From Cheilinus undulatus (taxonomy: Eukaryota > Chordata > Actinopteri > Labriformes > Labridae), in the NCBI RefSeq assembly GCF_018320785.1, contig NC_054865.1:11753579-11817578 (forward strand): a stretch of 64,000 bases of DNA, given 5' to 3'. The notes under the pieces are model-generated. The model was not told the DNA's origin, searched no databases, and worked only from the letters and a program-made list of their open reading frames with translations. This document shows, piece by piece, positions 1 through 8,938 of the stretch (its first letter is position 1; every line of letters begins with the position of its first letter). Both the position numbers and the translations under genes were made by a program.

Positions 1-17
1 GGACCTACTCTTGTTAA
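1..17 (+). CDS. ppfia1: C-terminal codons of liprin-alpha-1 (PPFIA1), partial
   Basis: Only the last four whole codons and the stop are inside the window. Bases 1-2 (GG) fit the end of an Arg codon, then ACC TAC TCT TGT TAA reads T-Y-S-C-stop. Liprin-alpha proteins are known to end in V-R-T-Y-S-C, a C-terminal PDZ-binding motif used by GRIP-type scaffolds at synapses and focal adhesions. The next gene on the same strand is CTTN and the one after is SHANK2 on the opposite strand, exactly the PPFIA1-CTTN-SHANK2 order of other vertebrates, which supports the call. The rest of the protein lies to the left of the window. The alternative, a chance five-codon match, cannot be excluded from 17 bases alone. 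Confidence 0.75.
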
Positions 18-1870
18 CACACAACGGTAAGTTCACTCTTAAAAAACACAATGCACATGCACACCAAAAGCAAACCGTATGGCCTTTACCTCACTGCAGA
101 TCTCCTCTCTTTGTGTAAGCACACAGCAGCTCTCGTGTTCTTGAGTTCCCGGCTGTAATAACGCACGTTGCTTCTCCTCTTTCTCTCTTTCTCCCCTGAC
201 CCATCCCTTGCTTCTGTCCTTGTGTCCATTCATCTCTCTCCTCCTCTTCTCAGTTTATCCTCATTATTTCTATAGGTAACCGCTGGTCAGAGGACGAAGG
301 GGAATTCCCTGCGTTCAAGACCAGGATGATGAACTGAAATGACTTTAAGGACACTAAAAAGATGTTTTGTTTTTTGTCGTCAACACAGAGAGAGACATTA
401 CTCACCAATCTCAGTATCCCTAGAGGAAACTTTTTAGATCTATCTACAGTTGTTATTATATTTATGTAAACCAATGGGACATTTAAATTGATTTTTAGAA
501 TAACTGTGTAATCCTTATTTGCCTCTATCCCCTTAATCGACCCAGTTTTTAATATAAGAATAATTCTCCACTGTGCCCATATTAAGCTGAGCTCTCAGAT
601 GTATGTAACTGAATGTTTCTATGGTCTGGAGTTTGTATATTTCTACCAACAGACATTTTATCTAATCTTTTTTATAATCCTGATTCTATTGACCAGATGT
701 ATGTTTTTGTTTCCTTTCTTTGATTTGAATTCTAATCATTGAATCTAAGCTTAAGAGACTTGATATGTGATATAACTTAATTCATATCCTCTGCCCTTTT
801 TAACTGTTGTAATTTTTGTAGCTTCTTACCTGTGATTTTGTGTAAATGCAGCTCTTTGGTCAACAGATGTGTGAATATCAGGCAAATTTGCTGGAGTCGT
901 AAGACTGTTTCACAAACTGCTCGACACTGTGAGTCACCCATCGCCAATAAAATAACTGCTGGCAAGCCGGGCGATGGAGACAACAGATATCATGTGAAAC
1001 ACACGCTATATCTCCTTTTCTCTTCTTTACTTTTCATATCTGCGAAACCAAAATGAAACTCTTGAATTTTAAGATTTAAAGCCATATATCAGTAGCGAAA
1101 AATAATAAACAGAGGGCTTCTTCTGGATGCAAGTCAAACAGAATTTGAGGTTCTCTCTTGTTGACCTTGCATGCAGAAACTTCACATATCCCCCTCCTAT
1201 CACAAACCCTTTAAAGAAAACCAACCATCCTCACCTCTGGAGAAACACAGACAAGCTCACCTGTACAGGAGGACTTGAAACAGGAGGACTTGACATTTAC
1301 AGATGAGTCAAACGTTTGGAAACTCCCTCGATGGACCAACTTCACTGAGGCCTCAGTCGATCCCCGCTGTGACTCGAGGCGGTGTGATCCACCCAGCAAC
1401 CTTTTTATAAAAACACTTTGTATGAAAATTTCATATCAAGCCTTATTGTTTCTTAATTCTTCTGTCGTCTGTTCTTATTTATTATCACTCATCCACGTTG
1501 TGTTTTGTCAGCTGTACTTTCATAGTTTGCTCCTATGAATGTAGCAAAGCTCCTCACGTCTACGTTTGTCCCGTCTTCGCTCCAAACACTGGTTCCGCTG
1601 TCAGTTGTCATGCAAAACAACGAGGAACCGAAGATTTTCTTTATCACCTTTCATGTAGTTAAAGCTTAACGTAGAAATGCTTCTTTTCTGTTTGTGATTT
1701 AGTCATTTATGCACAATGCAAATCATGTTGCTGTTGTTTTATTCCTGCTCTTCCCATTGAATCTTCTGATCTTGTAACAATGATGTACAGTCTGAGTACT
1801 TATAAACTATTTTTATCCCAATATTATTTATTGCTTACTTTCAATAAAATACTGAAACTTATTTTCCACG
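18..1870 (+). other. ppfia1: Probable PPFIA1 3' UTR
   Basis: This stretch follows the inferred PPFIA1 stop codon and contains no ORF resembling a known protein. An AATAAA poly(A) signal lies at 1843-1848 and is followed by a T-rich stretch from about 1893. I infer one terminal exon ending near 1865-1875. A GTAAGT at 27-32 looks like a splice donor but lies beyond the stop codon. The end is inferred, and an earlier poly(A) site is possible. Confidence 0.5.
1843..1848 (+). terminator. Candidate poly(A) signal AATAAA for PPFIA1
   Basis: AATAAA at 1843-1848 lies in AT-rich DNA with a T-rich, G/T-containing tract 45-90 bases downstream. It is the best-placed canonical signal between the PPFIA1 stop and the first transposon relic at 2.29 kb. 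Confidence 0.45.
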
Positions 1871-1874
1871 GCAG

Positions 1875-2290
1875 ATTAAAGGACTAAAGCTCGTTTTTTC
1901 AACATACTCTTGTCTTTTCCTGTCCTGTTTTTGGTTTAAGAAAACTGAGTAAAGAAAATGGAAGACATTGTTGAGTGTATCATGGTGTGTTTTGTCATGT
2001 TGAAAAATGGGCAGCAGTTAACCTCATTAATGTTGAGTTTTCAGCCAGAGTTGTATGGGGGACAGAGTGCTTGTTGGTGATCATTTCCCATATGTTATCC
2101 AATTTGGTGCAGAAAACAAGGAAATAAGTAGCTTAAGTAGTTGTTTTTTAACAAGCAAAAAATTGAAAGCACATGGAGCGTAGAGTCTCTTTTATGTAAT
2201 AACCAACAGATCTTGATCAACAAAGTTGTAAATTTCTGTTTTCCTATCACATAATTTCTTTCTAGGAGTTTCATAGCTCACTTACCAACC
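1875..2290. other. Intergenic, nothing recognised
   Basis: AT-rich DNA between the inferred PPFIA1 poly(A) site and the Tc1 relic. I see no ORF, repeat or hairpin that I can support. Confidence 0.5.
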
Positions 2291-3190
2291 ACCTACTTAG
2301 GTATACCTGTCCAACTATTCATTAACACAACCATCTAACCAGCCAATGACATGATAGTGTCATGCATGATGCATGTAGACATGCTCAAGTTGATCTGCTG
2401 AAGTTCAAACCGAGCATCAGAATGGAGAAAAAAGTGATTAACAGATGCGTCTCAAAAATCATCTCTCTCTCTGGGTCAGTTCACACAACCATAATCATGG
2501 AGAAACCTGCTGACTTGTCTGTTGTCAAGACGACAATCATTGATATCCTTCCCAAGGAGGGTAAGCCACAAAAGATCACTGCTGAAAGGGCAGCCTGTTC
2601 TCAGAGGCTGTATCAAAGCATATTCATGGAAAGCTCCTCACCTGGCCTGAGGAGAAAAAGAGCTGGACTACGGCTCAGTGATCCAAAGTCCTGTTTACAA
2701 ATAAAAGTAAATTTTGAATTTCATGTGGAAAGACAGAGTCTGGAGGAAGAATGGAGAACCACATCATTGAAGGTGCTTGAAGTCCAGTGGTTCAGTTTCC
2801 ACTGTTTGTGAGATGAGTCTGATACATGGAAGTTTTACTTCTTGATTAAAATCACAGCTAACTTTTTATATTTTACTTGTTAGATTTTCCTGTGACTCTG
2901 AATGTGCCATGGTTGTTGTCAGACAGGTCTGTCTTGAGTATTTCACAAACTGCCAATCTACTTGGACTTCCACCCACAATCATCTCGGGTTTACAGAGAA
3001 TCGTCCTAAAAAGAGACGATACCCAGTGAGGGGTCTTTCTCTGCAGCAGCAGAAGGCTACACCAGGTTCCCCTCCTGTCAGCTAAGAACAGGAAACTGAA
3101 GTCACACGAGCCAATGCAAATTGGACAGTAGAAAAGTGAAACATTGCTTGGATGAATATCAATTTCTGTTGCAATAATTGATTGGTAGGC
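2291..3190 (+). mobile_element. Tc1-type DNA transposon relic interrupted by a mariner-type fragment
   Basis: The outer element starts near ACCTACTTAGGTATACCTGT (2291-2310), a 5' end common in fish Tc1 elements. It reads on through the start of the transposase (AGTTCAAACCGAGCATCAGA, 2402-2421), breaks off near 2439, and resumes near 2895 with the HTH region (GCCATGGTTGTTGTCAGACA). It continues to about 3185 with internal deletions. The middle, 2440-2890, is a different mariner-like sequence: a reading frame at 2362-2811 crosses the junction and contains mariner-like segments such as KPADLSVVKTTIIDILPKEG. Both parts carry frameshifts and deletions and neither can encode an active transposase. 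Family assignment is from memory of the families. Confidence 0.6.
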
Positions 3191-3419
3191 TCATAACACT
3201 AGGAATCATGGCATGTTCAATGTCACTTAAATCACCTATCTTGTATGATGCTTGCCTTTTGAACTCCAGCAGATTATCCTCTCCATGTCTTCATGCCTAA
3301 ATGCATCTATGCTGATGCATGAGTGGATTACTAGATTTTTGTGTTAATGAGCAGTTGAACAAGTATGCCCAGTGAAGTGAACAGTTTGCCAACAGCCAGG
3401 CCTGGCCAAGGAGTTGTAA

Positions 3420-4070
3420 CCCATTTTCCCTGTGTTTTGACACTTACATAACCCTTTTTCACAACTATTTTTTGCCACTTTCAAAATCTTTTTCCACTTT
3501 TAACCCATTGGCACAATTTTTTTTTCTCTTTCCCACTTTTTAACCCCTTTTCACCACTTTTTCCACCCATTTTTCTAACTAATAATCAATTTTCACCCCC
3601 TTTAGCCATAGTTGATGTGTTTTTGCTACTTTCAACTAATTTTTGCCAGTTTTTTCCCTTTTTTTTGTCAATTTTAATGGATTTCGGTGACTTGTAATAC
3701 CTTTTTCATGTTTAAATCCATTTTCACCACATTTTTGCCACTGCAGATGCCTTATAACCACTTAAAACTCATTTTTGCCATTTAAAATACCTTTTTGTCA
3801 ATTTTAACCGATTAAGGGCCCATACTTTTGCAACTTTTAACCCATTTCCCCCAATTCTATGCCCTTTTTAATCAATTTTCCCTAATTCTATGGCATTATT
3901 CATCAATTTTCCCCACTTTTTGCCTCTGCTACCCTTTTTTTTGCCATTTTTTTGCAACTTTTAACCCATTTTCACAATTATATTGCCACTTCAAACCCTG
4001 TTCTGACACTTTTTTTAATGACTTCTAACCCATTTTTGCCACTTGTCACCTATTTTTGAATTATTTTGCA
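3420..4070 (+). repeat. Degenerate T-rich tandem repeat
   Basis: About 650 bp are built from variants of CCATTTTTGCCACTTTTAAC with a rough period of 20-30 bases. Recurring words are TTTTTGCCACTTTTAACCC, CCATTTTCACC and ATACCTTTTT. The + strand is almost purine-free apart from the A of AACC and the G of TGCC, a strong strand asymmetry. The ORF inside it (3828-4028) encodes a low-complexity Phe/Cys-rich string and is not a gene. Confidence 0.75.
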
Positions 4071-4150
4071 AAATAAAATATGGTTTATCAAAGCTTACCT
4101 TCAATTCTTGGCCAAAAAAGAGTGAAAATGTATGAATTTGAGGTCCCCTT

Positions 4151-4187
4151 CATCTTTAATGCTTTCTGTAGCTTAGCATTAAAGATG
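4151..4187. repeat. Short perfect inverted repeat
   Basis: CATCTTTAATGCT (4151-4163) and its exact reverse complement AGCATTAAAGATG (4175-4187) flank an 11-base loop. It lies 100 bp before the larger fold-back element and could be a small MITE remnant. Confidence 0.6.
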
Positions 4188-4284
4188 GTTATTTTCTATC
4201 TTTTCACAGAAATGTTAAAATTGTATCCTCTAGATCTTCATTTCATGTCAAAACCATTTTTTAAATAAATGGCTTGACTAGAAT

Positions 4285-4442
4285 CTTAAGAATGGAGAAA
4301 TGTCAGCACTCAAAATGTCCTTTCCGGTAGTTTTTATTTAAGGCAGCAAGGCAGCAAGGTTTTATTCAAGGCACAGCCTTGCTGCCTTGAATTAAAACTA
4401 CCAAAAAGGACATTTTGAGTGCTGACATTTCTCCATTCTTAG
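4285..4442. repeat. Fold-back (hairpin) element of about 158 bp
   Basis: The left arm from 4285 (TTAAGAATGGAGAAATGTCA and onward through AAAATGTCC, then GGTAGTTTTTATTTAAGGCAGC) is matched by the reverse complement of the right arm ending at 4442. Only a few mismatches separate arms of about 75 bases, and the tip is made of short AAGGCAGC repeats. Such structures are typical of fold-back or MITE-type elements. No clear target duplication was found. Confidence 0.75.
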
Positions 4443-4660
4443 TTATCTTTTTGTCTGGCACCTTAAAATTTTTTTTTGCTTGGAGGGTGCTCCTTTATTT
4501 GCTTTCTCTGTTGACTAAAATCTTAACAAATAAGCAGAAAAGAATGAACTGAGAATGCATTTTTTTTTTGTAAAATGAACAAAGTAATTTAATAATTATT
4601 GAATTAACACCCCAGGTGTGGATTGTGGCCCTTGCAAAGTTATTTTTTGCATAACCTGGC
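4443..4660. other. Upstream flank of CTTN, nothing specific
   Basis: AT-rich DNA with T and A runs between the fold-back element and the CTTN promoter. I see no supportable element. Confidence 0.4.
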
Positions 4661-4728
4661 TCTTTATTTGAGCAGAGATGAATAACACTGGGCTACAGAA
4701 AGACACACAATTTTTCCCCGCCCATTTG

Positions 4729-4736
4729 TGACGTCA
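4729..4736. promoter_or_regulatory. CRE-like palindrome TGACGTCA
   Basis: A full consensus site for CREB/ATF factors, centred about 180 bp before the exon 1 donor. The match is exact; its use is inferred. Confidence 0.6.
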
Positions 4737-4739
4737 CCC

Positions 4740-4886
4740 ATGGCAGAGAACGGGATACTGGGAGAGCCCGGAAGAGCAGCGGAGAGAGCGATCAAATCCC
4801 TGGAACGGTACGGTTTCTCCATCAGAGCTGGAGGTCTGAACGGACCGCATCCATCAGGGGGGATTTGTATCAACTGTAGAGTGTGA
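4740..4886 (+). other. Upstream ORF in CTTN 5' leader (48 codons)
   Basis: An ATG at 4740 opens a frame starting MAENGILGEP and stopping with TGA at 4884-4886, entirely within exon 1 and before the donor. It resembles no protein I know. It would only be in the mRNA if transcription starts upstream of 4740. Confidence 0.3.
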
Positions 4887-4910
4887 TTGGAGCTACCTGT
4901 GTCGAACAAG

Positions 4911-7900
4911 GTGAGTTTTAACGCATCCGTGGAGGATGTTAAAATGTCTACCTGTGTAGAAGCTCACCGGGAGCGCGCGGAGTCAGTTAATCATTCCAGA
5001 AGGCGTGTTAGCATGTTAGCATTAGCCGCGACTAGCTGAGAGGAAAACTGGAACAGGAAATACCAGAGCCAGGCACATACAGACTGCTCTATTCTGAATT
5101 TTTAGCTAAATTTAGCATTTAACTACTTTGCATCACTCATTTATTATTCTCCATGCGTCGATATAACCATTTAGGAGCTGTCCATATTAATTTTAAAGCC
5201 TGTGTGGTTATTGTGAACCTAAAATCCTCACACGTAGATTATGCTGTTCCCGTACAGTCTGGTTGCAACTACGTTTAATTAAAAGCGCTTTAATTGAGAA
5301 AAATTGCGCAATAGAATATGTAATAGCCGTGGCCTAGTTTTCTTGAAAAATAACCTACATTTACTCAAGCTAGGTCAAATCAGCTAACTTGTGTCCCTTT
5401 ACATAAATGACGTTTATACACCGGGGTAACATGAAAGCTTCTTTATTGTAAGACTTTATTTTGATATCTCAGGGTCATACTTTATCGTTTCTTTTCTTTC
5501 CTCTAGTGTGGTCAGACTGATATGAAAATACTGACTTTTGGGGATTCGGACGTTAGCAGCAGATGGGTGTGGTTGTGTTGTGAGAAATTTCTCCTGTCAG
5601 TAACTAACAGACTTTGAGCTGAAACTCCGGGGCTACTTCCTGGTCTGAGGAGGTTTTCTTCGGTGTCTGTCCCCCTGTGAGGTGAATGGAGCCACGTCTC
5701 CTGCAGCCTCTGATTCAACACAGATGCTGGTGATGCCCACATTGTGCTGAGTCAGGAATAAGGCTTAGTATAGAAAGCGTTTGTTCCTCTTTAATGCTAA
5801 TGCAGACTAACACAACACTCTATAATGCTTACAAACAAATCAACCCTCCTGAGTCCCTTACCTTTTAATACTATGATACTATCCTCCATTTGTTTATTGT
5901 GGATCTTCACAGGACACAGCTTTAAAGATACCACATAGATTTTATTCACTGAAATATTAAAATGAGTTTAGCAAAAATTTAGGCTGATATTTTTTGTTTA
6001 GCACTTAAACTACCTCAAATATTTCCATCAGTTGCAAAGCCAGAGAAATTCTCATTTTGTTTAAACCCATCAGAACTCCTGGAAGTGGTGACTTTAGACT
6101 GAATGCGTATTAACTCTACCTTCAATGAAACATGAGTAACCAGAGATTGTATCACAATTTAGCACAGGGAGCATTCCCCTTTATGATACATGTGAGCTTT
6201 GCTTTTAAAAAAATCCCATAGACCAGGGCTATGAAATTAGTGTGGAATGAGAGCCGGATCCTAAAAAAGACCCCATATGAAGGACATGAAAAGATCGTAC
6301 ATGACGTATAGTATATATAGGCTAATAATTTTTAGGACTTCAATCGGTCAAATTATCTTGGATTTTATCAGTTGGCACCATGGTGGTCTTTGCAGCTGTA
6401 CATGTCTTTTACTTTGGTGTAAAATCCATAAACTAGTAGTAAAGCTGATGTGGCTCTGTCTTGTCATGTACTAGTCTGAAAAAGGGTGCCACAAGCCCTC
6501 AAAATCTTCTTGCATCAAAAAGCAGAACCCAAGGGAGTTCGACTTTACACAAGTTGGGTTTAAATGCTTCTTAAGTTGTATTCCTTACACAATCAGATAA
6601 AAACACATACTTCTCCATCCATTCCCCGATGAACTCTCTTCTCTGCATCTACTTTTTGGTTGTTAAAAGTAGAAGAGACATTTTGTCTGGCTTCCTGACC
6701 AAGAACATGCCTACAGGTGCGGAAATTTGTGCATTATGATGCTGGAGTGGATAGCAGTGCATTTTTCAGGCAGGTGTGAGAGGAGATGTAAACAAAGAGA
6801 ACTGCAACGCTGTGAAGTGGGACAGACAAACTGGGAAGATAATGTGACAGATAATCCTTTAAAAAATATAATAAAACATATACGGATCACCTTTGAGCAT
6901 AAGTCTACTTAAGGAGCCACTATAAAATTACCCCAGGAGCCTGACCTGGCCCCAGGGTCTCCAAATCAATTCAGAATGCCTAAAGGTGCAAATGTTCCAA
7001 AATTTAGGAATGCATGACATGATATCAGTATTGGCAGTGTTTCCCACTGAAGGACACTGTGCTTGGAGGGTAGTGATAGCCAGTCTGCCCCGCCTCATGT
7101 TTCATGGTAGTCAAAAATACAACATACAAAGACACTAAAGTAACATCTCTCACCTTTTAAAATGTTTCACTTGATTTTCTGTAATTATAGCAGGTGAACA
7201 GGGTGTAAGAAGGTTTAATGTTGATGAGGTAGCATATTGCTACCATCATCTTGGAGTGGAGGATGATATTGGCAGCAAATCACGAAGTGATAGCATAATT
7301 TTAAAACGAATCATTACACTTTATCTGTGTATTTACAGGAGGGAACTAGTGGTGGATATTTCTTGTACACAAAATGGTGCTTATTTAATTACTTCAATGA
7401 GTAATTAAAAAAGAAAAAGGAAAAATGGCTAGCAAATATACCTGGGTGGCTGTAAATATACTTAAGGAGCTTATTCATTTATTATCTGTGTGTAGGAAAC
7501 ACTGGATAGATATTAGCTTAAAAAGTTTATCACCTGGACTGGCAGATCTGAAAATTTCTGCCAATATTTTCAACCAACATATCAGCTATTGGCATTAGCC
7601 ATATGCATGGATCAGTGTGTGGAGTCTTTTTCATTGTTCATCCTCATTCCTTAAACTTAAAAGATCATTTTCAGTACTAAAGTTTGTTTCTTTGTTTCAG
7701 GACAGAAGTTTTAGGTCCAAAGTATATTTATGTATTGGTATCTATAATCAAATATCATGCACCCTTAATTTCAATGGAGGTTTCAACATTGATTGAAGTA
7801 ATACTTTTAACTGAAGGGACAAAGTTTGGGGGATTCTGATACACACGCTTCAAGGGGGATGACTGAGCAGCAGCAGCCAGGGCAGAATGAGTACAAAAAT

Positions 7901-8837
7901 ATCCAAAATGCAGCTATTTTGACTTACATTGCAAATTTAATTGGAATTTTTATATTGAAGAAAATGGTCTTTTTGTGATTAACAAAAACATACATACAAA
8001 TAGGAGAGCAGGATTTTTTTGCAAGCTATCTTAAAAAATGATGCTTGATTGTTCGTATGATTTTTAAATCATAACATCTCTACTGTAACTGCTGCAAGAA
8101 CTGGTATTTTGACACATTTCATTTTAAAGAAATAGTGCCCCCTTTTCAATTAGAAAATTGCAGTAGGCCATATTGTGATTTAATCTAATTTTCAGTTGAT
8201 CGTTCAGCCCTAGCAGCAGCAACATCAACATTAGAAGTTGTGGATGCCAGTGTATGACCAGATGATCGATTTGGTGACTCCCAGCATTTTCACTGGTACT
8301 TCCTGCTATGTATTTTAATAAATATAGGCTGGTCACGATAGTTGACGATATGTTTGTAATTGTGTAATGGCATTACCTCAAATGGCTCTGACAGTTTTCA
8401 GGGCCAGAAAAATTCTTAATTTTATCAGTTGCAACATGACAAGAAACTTTGTCATGAACAGAACTCAGAGAAGCACCGGCTAAACTGGCAGCACAAAATG
8501 TTTAAAAAATGGAGTAAGATGGTTCACCTTTAAGAGAGAGATGCAGCAGCGGACCACTCTCTTAAGACTTATGTGAAGAACACAGAGTGAGGCGAAATGC
8601 CTCTAGCTAATAGATCTTGCATGGTGATTTGATAGGGTGGCTTATGGGTAAAAAAGAGAAATAAGAAACCTGTTGATACTTGGGCAGCAGTGTATATATG
8701 AATGGGAATCACTGTTATGTCTGGAGCTTTTGACCATTTTCTTCTGCCTTGTTAAGTACTGTAAAGTTTGCTTTTAACAAGATTTCTTTGCCTGTAAGAG
8801 ATGTTGCTTTCTCAATTTCATTTTTCAAATTTTTCAG
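4911..8837 (+). other. cttn: CTTN intron 1
   Basis: A 3.9-kb intron with GTGAGT donor and TTTTTCAG acceptor. It holds one hAT-like element (7035-7504) and AT-rich DNA with traces of other hAT ends (for example near 6227-6300). No coding exon was recognised. Confidence 0.6.
7035..7504. mobile_element. hAT-like nonautonomous element
   Basis: The ends are inverted: CAGTGTTTCCCAC at 7035 and, read on the other strand, CAGTGTTTCCTAC ending at 7504, a terminal motif common in hAT MITEs. No transposase is present. An 8-bp target duplication is not recognisable, so the element is old or its flanks were rearranged. Confidence 0.5.
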
Positions 8838-8938
8838 TGCAAGTTGCTCTAAAGATGTGGAAGGCAGCAGCAGGACAGGGCATCAGTGTGGCTGTGAACG
8901 ATGACGTGGATGACTGGGAGACTGACCCTGACTTTGAG
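8838..8938 (+). CDS. cttn: CTTN exon 2 (start codon, acidic N-terminus)
   Basis: The acceptor TTTTTCAG ends at 8837 and 17 bases of 5' UTR precede ATG at 8855. The exon encodes residues 1-28, including the Arp2/3-binding D-D-W-E-T-D-P motif, and ends in phase 0 at GAG|GTGCTT, a weak donor at +3 to +5. Confidence 0.93.

Larger units (their letters stand above)
4670..4910 (+). promoter_or_regulatory. cttn: CTTN promoter and noncoding exon 1
   Basis: This is a locally GC-richer block in an AT-rich neighbourhood. A perfect palindromic cAMP-response element TGACGTCA sits at 4729-4736. The exon ends with AACAAG|GTGAGT, a strong splice donor with the cut after 4910. The start codon lies in the next exon, 3.9 kb away, as in other CTTN genes with a noncoding first exon. 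No TATA box was seen and the transcription start is not determined. A 48-codon upstream ORF (4740-4886) lies here if transcription starts before 4740. Confidence 0.6.

Noticed and set aside
1..340. A possible spliced exon pair: donor GTAAGT at 27-32 and acceptor TTTCTATAG ending near 275, joined in a frame that stays open to a TGA near 337.
   Set aside because: The liprin frame already stops at 15-17, and the joined peptide matches nothing I know. At most it would be a 3' UTR intron.
2362..2811. 149-codon + strand ORF.
   Set aside because: It crosses the junction of Tc1 and mariner relics and is a chance open frame through transposon debris, not a host gene.
3828..4028. 66-codon Phe/Cys-rich ORF.
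   Set aside because: It is translation of the T-rich tandem repeat.
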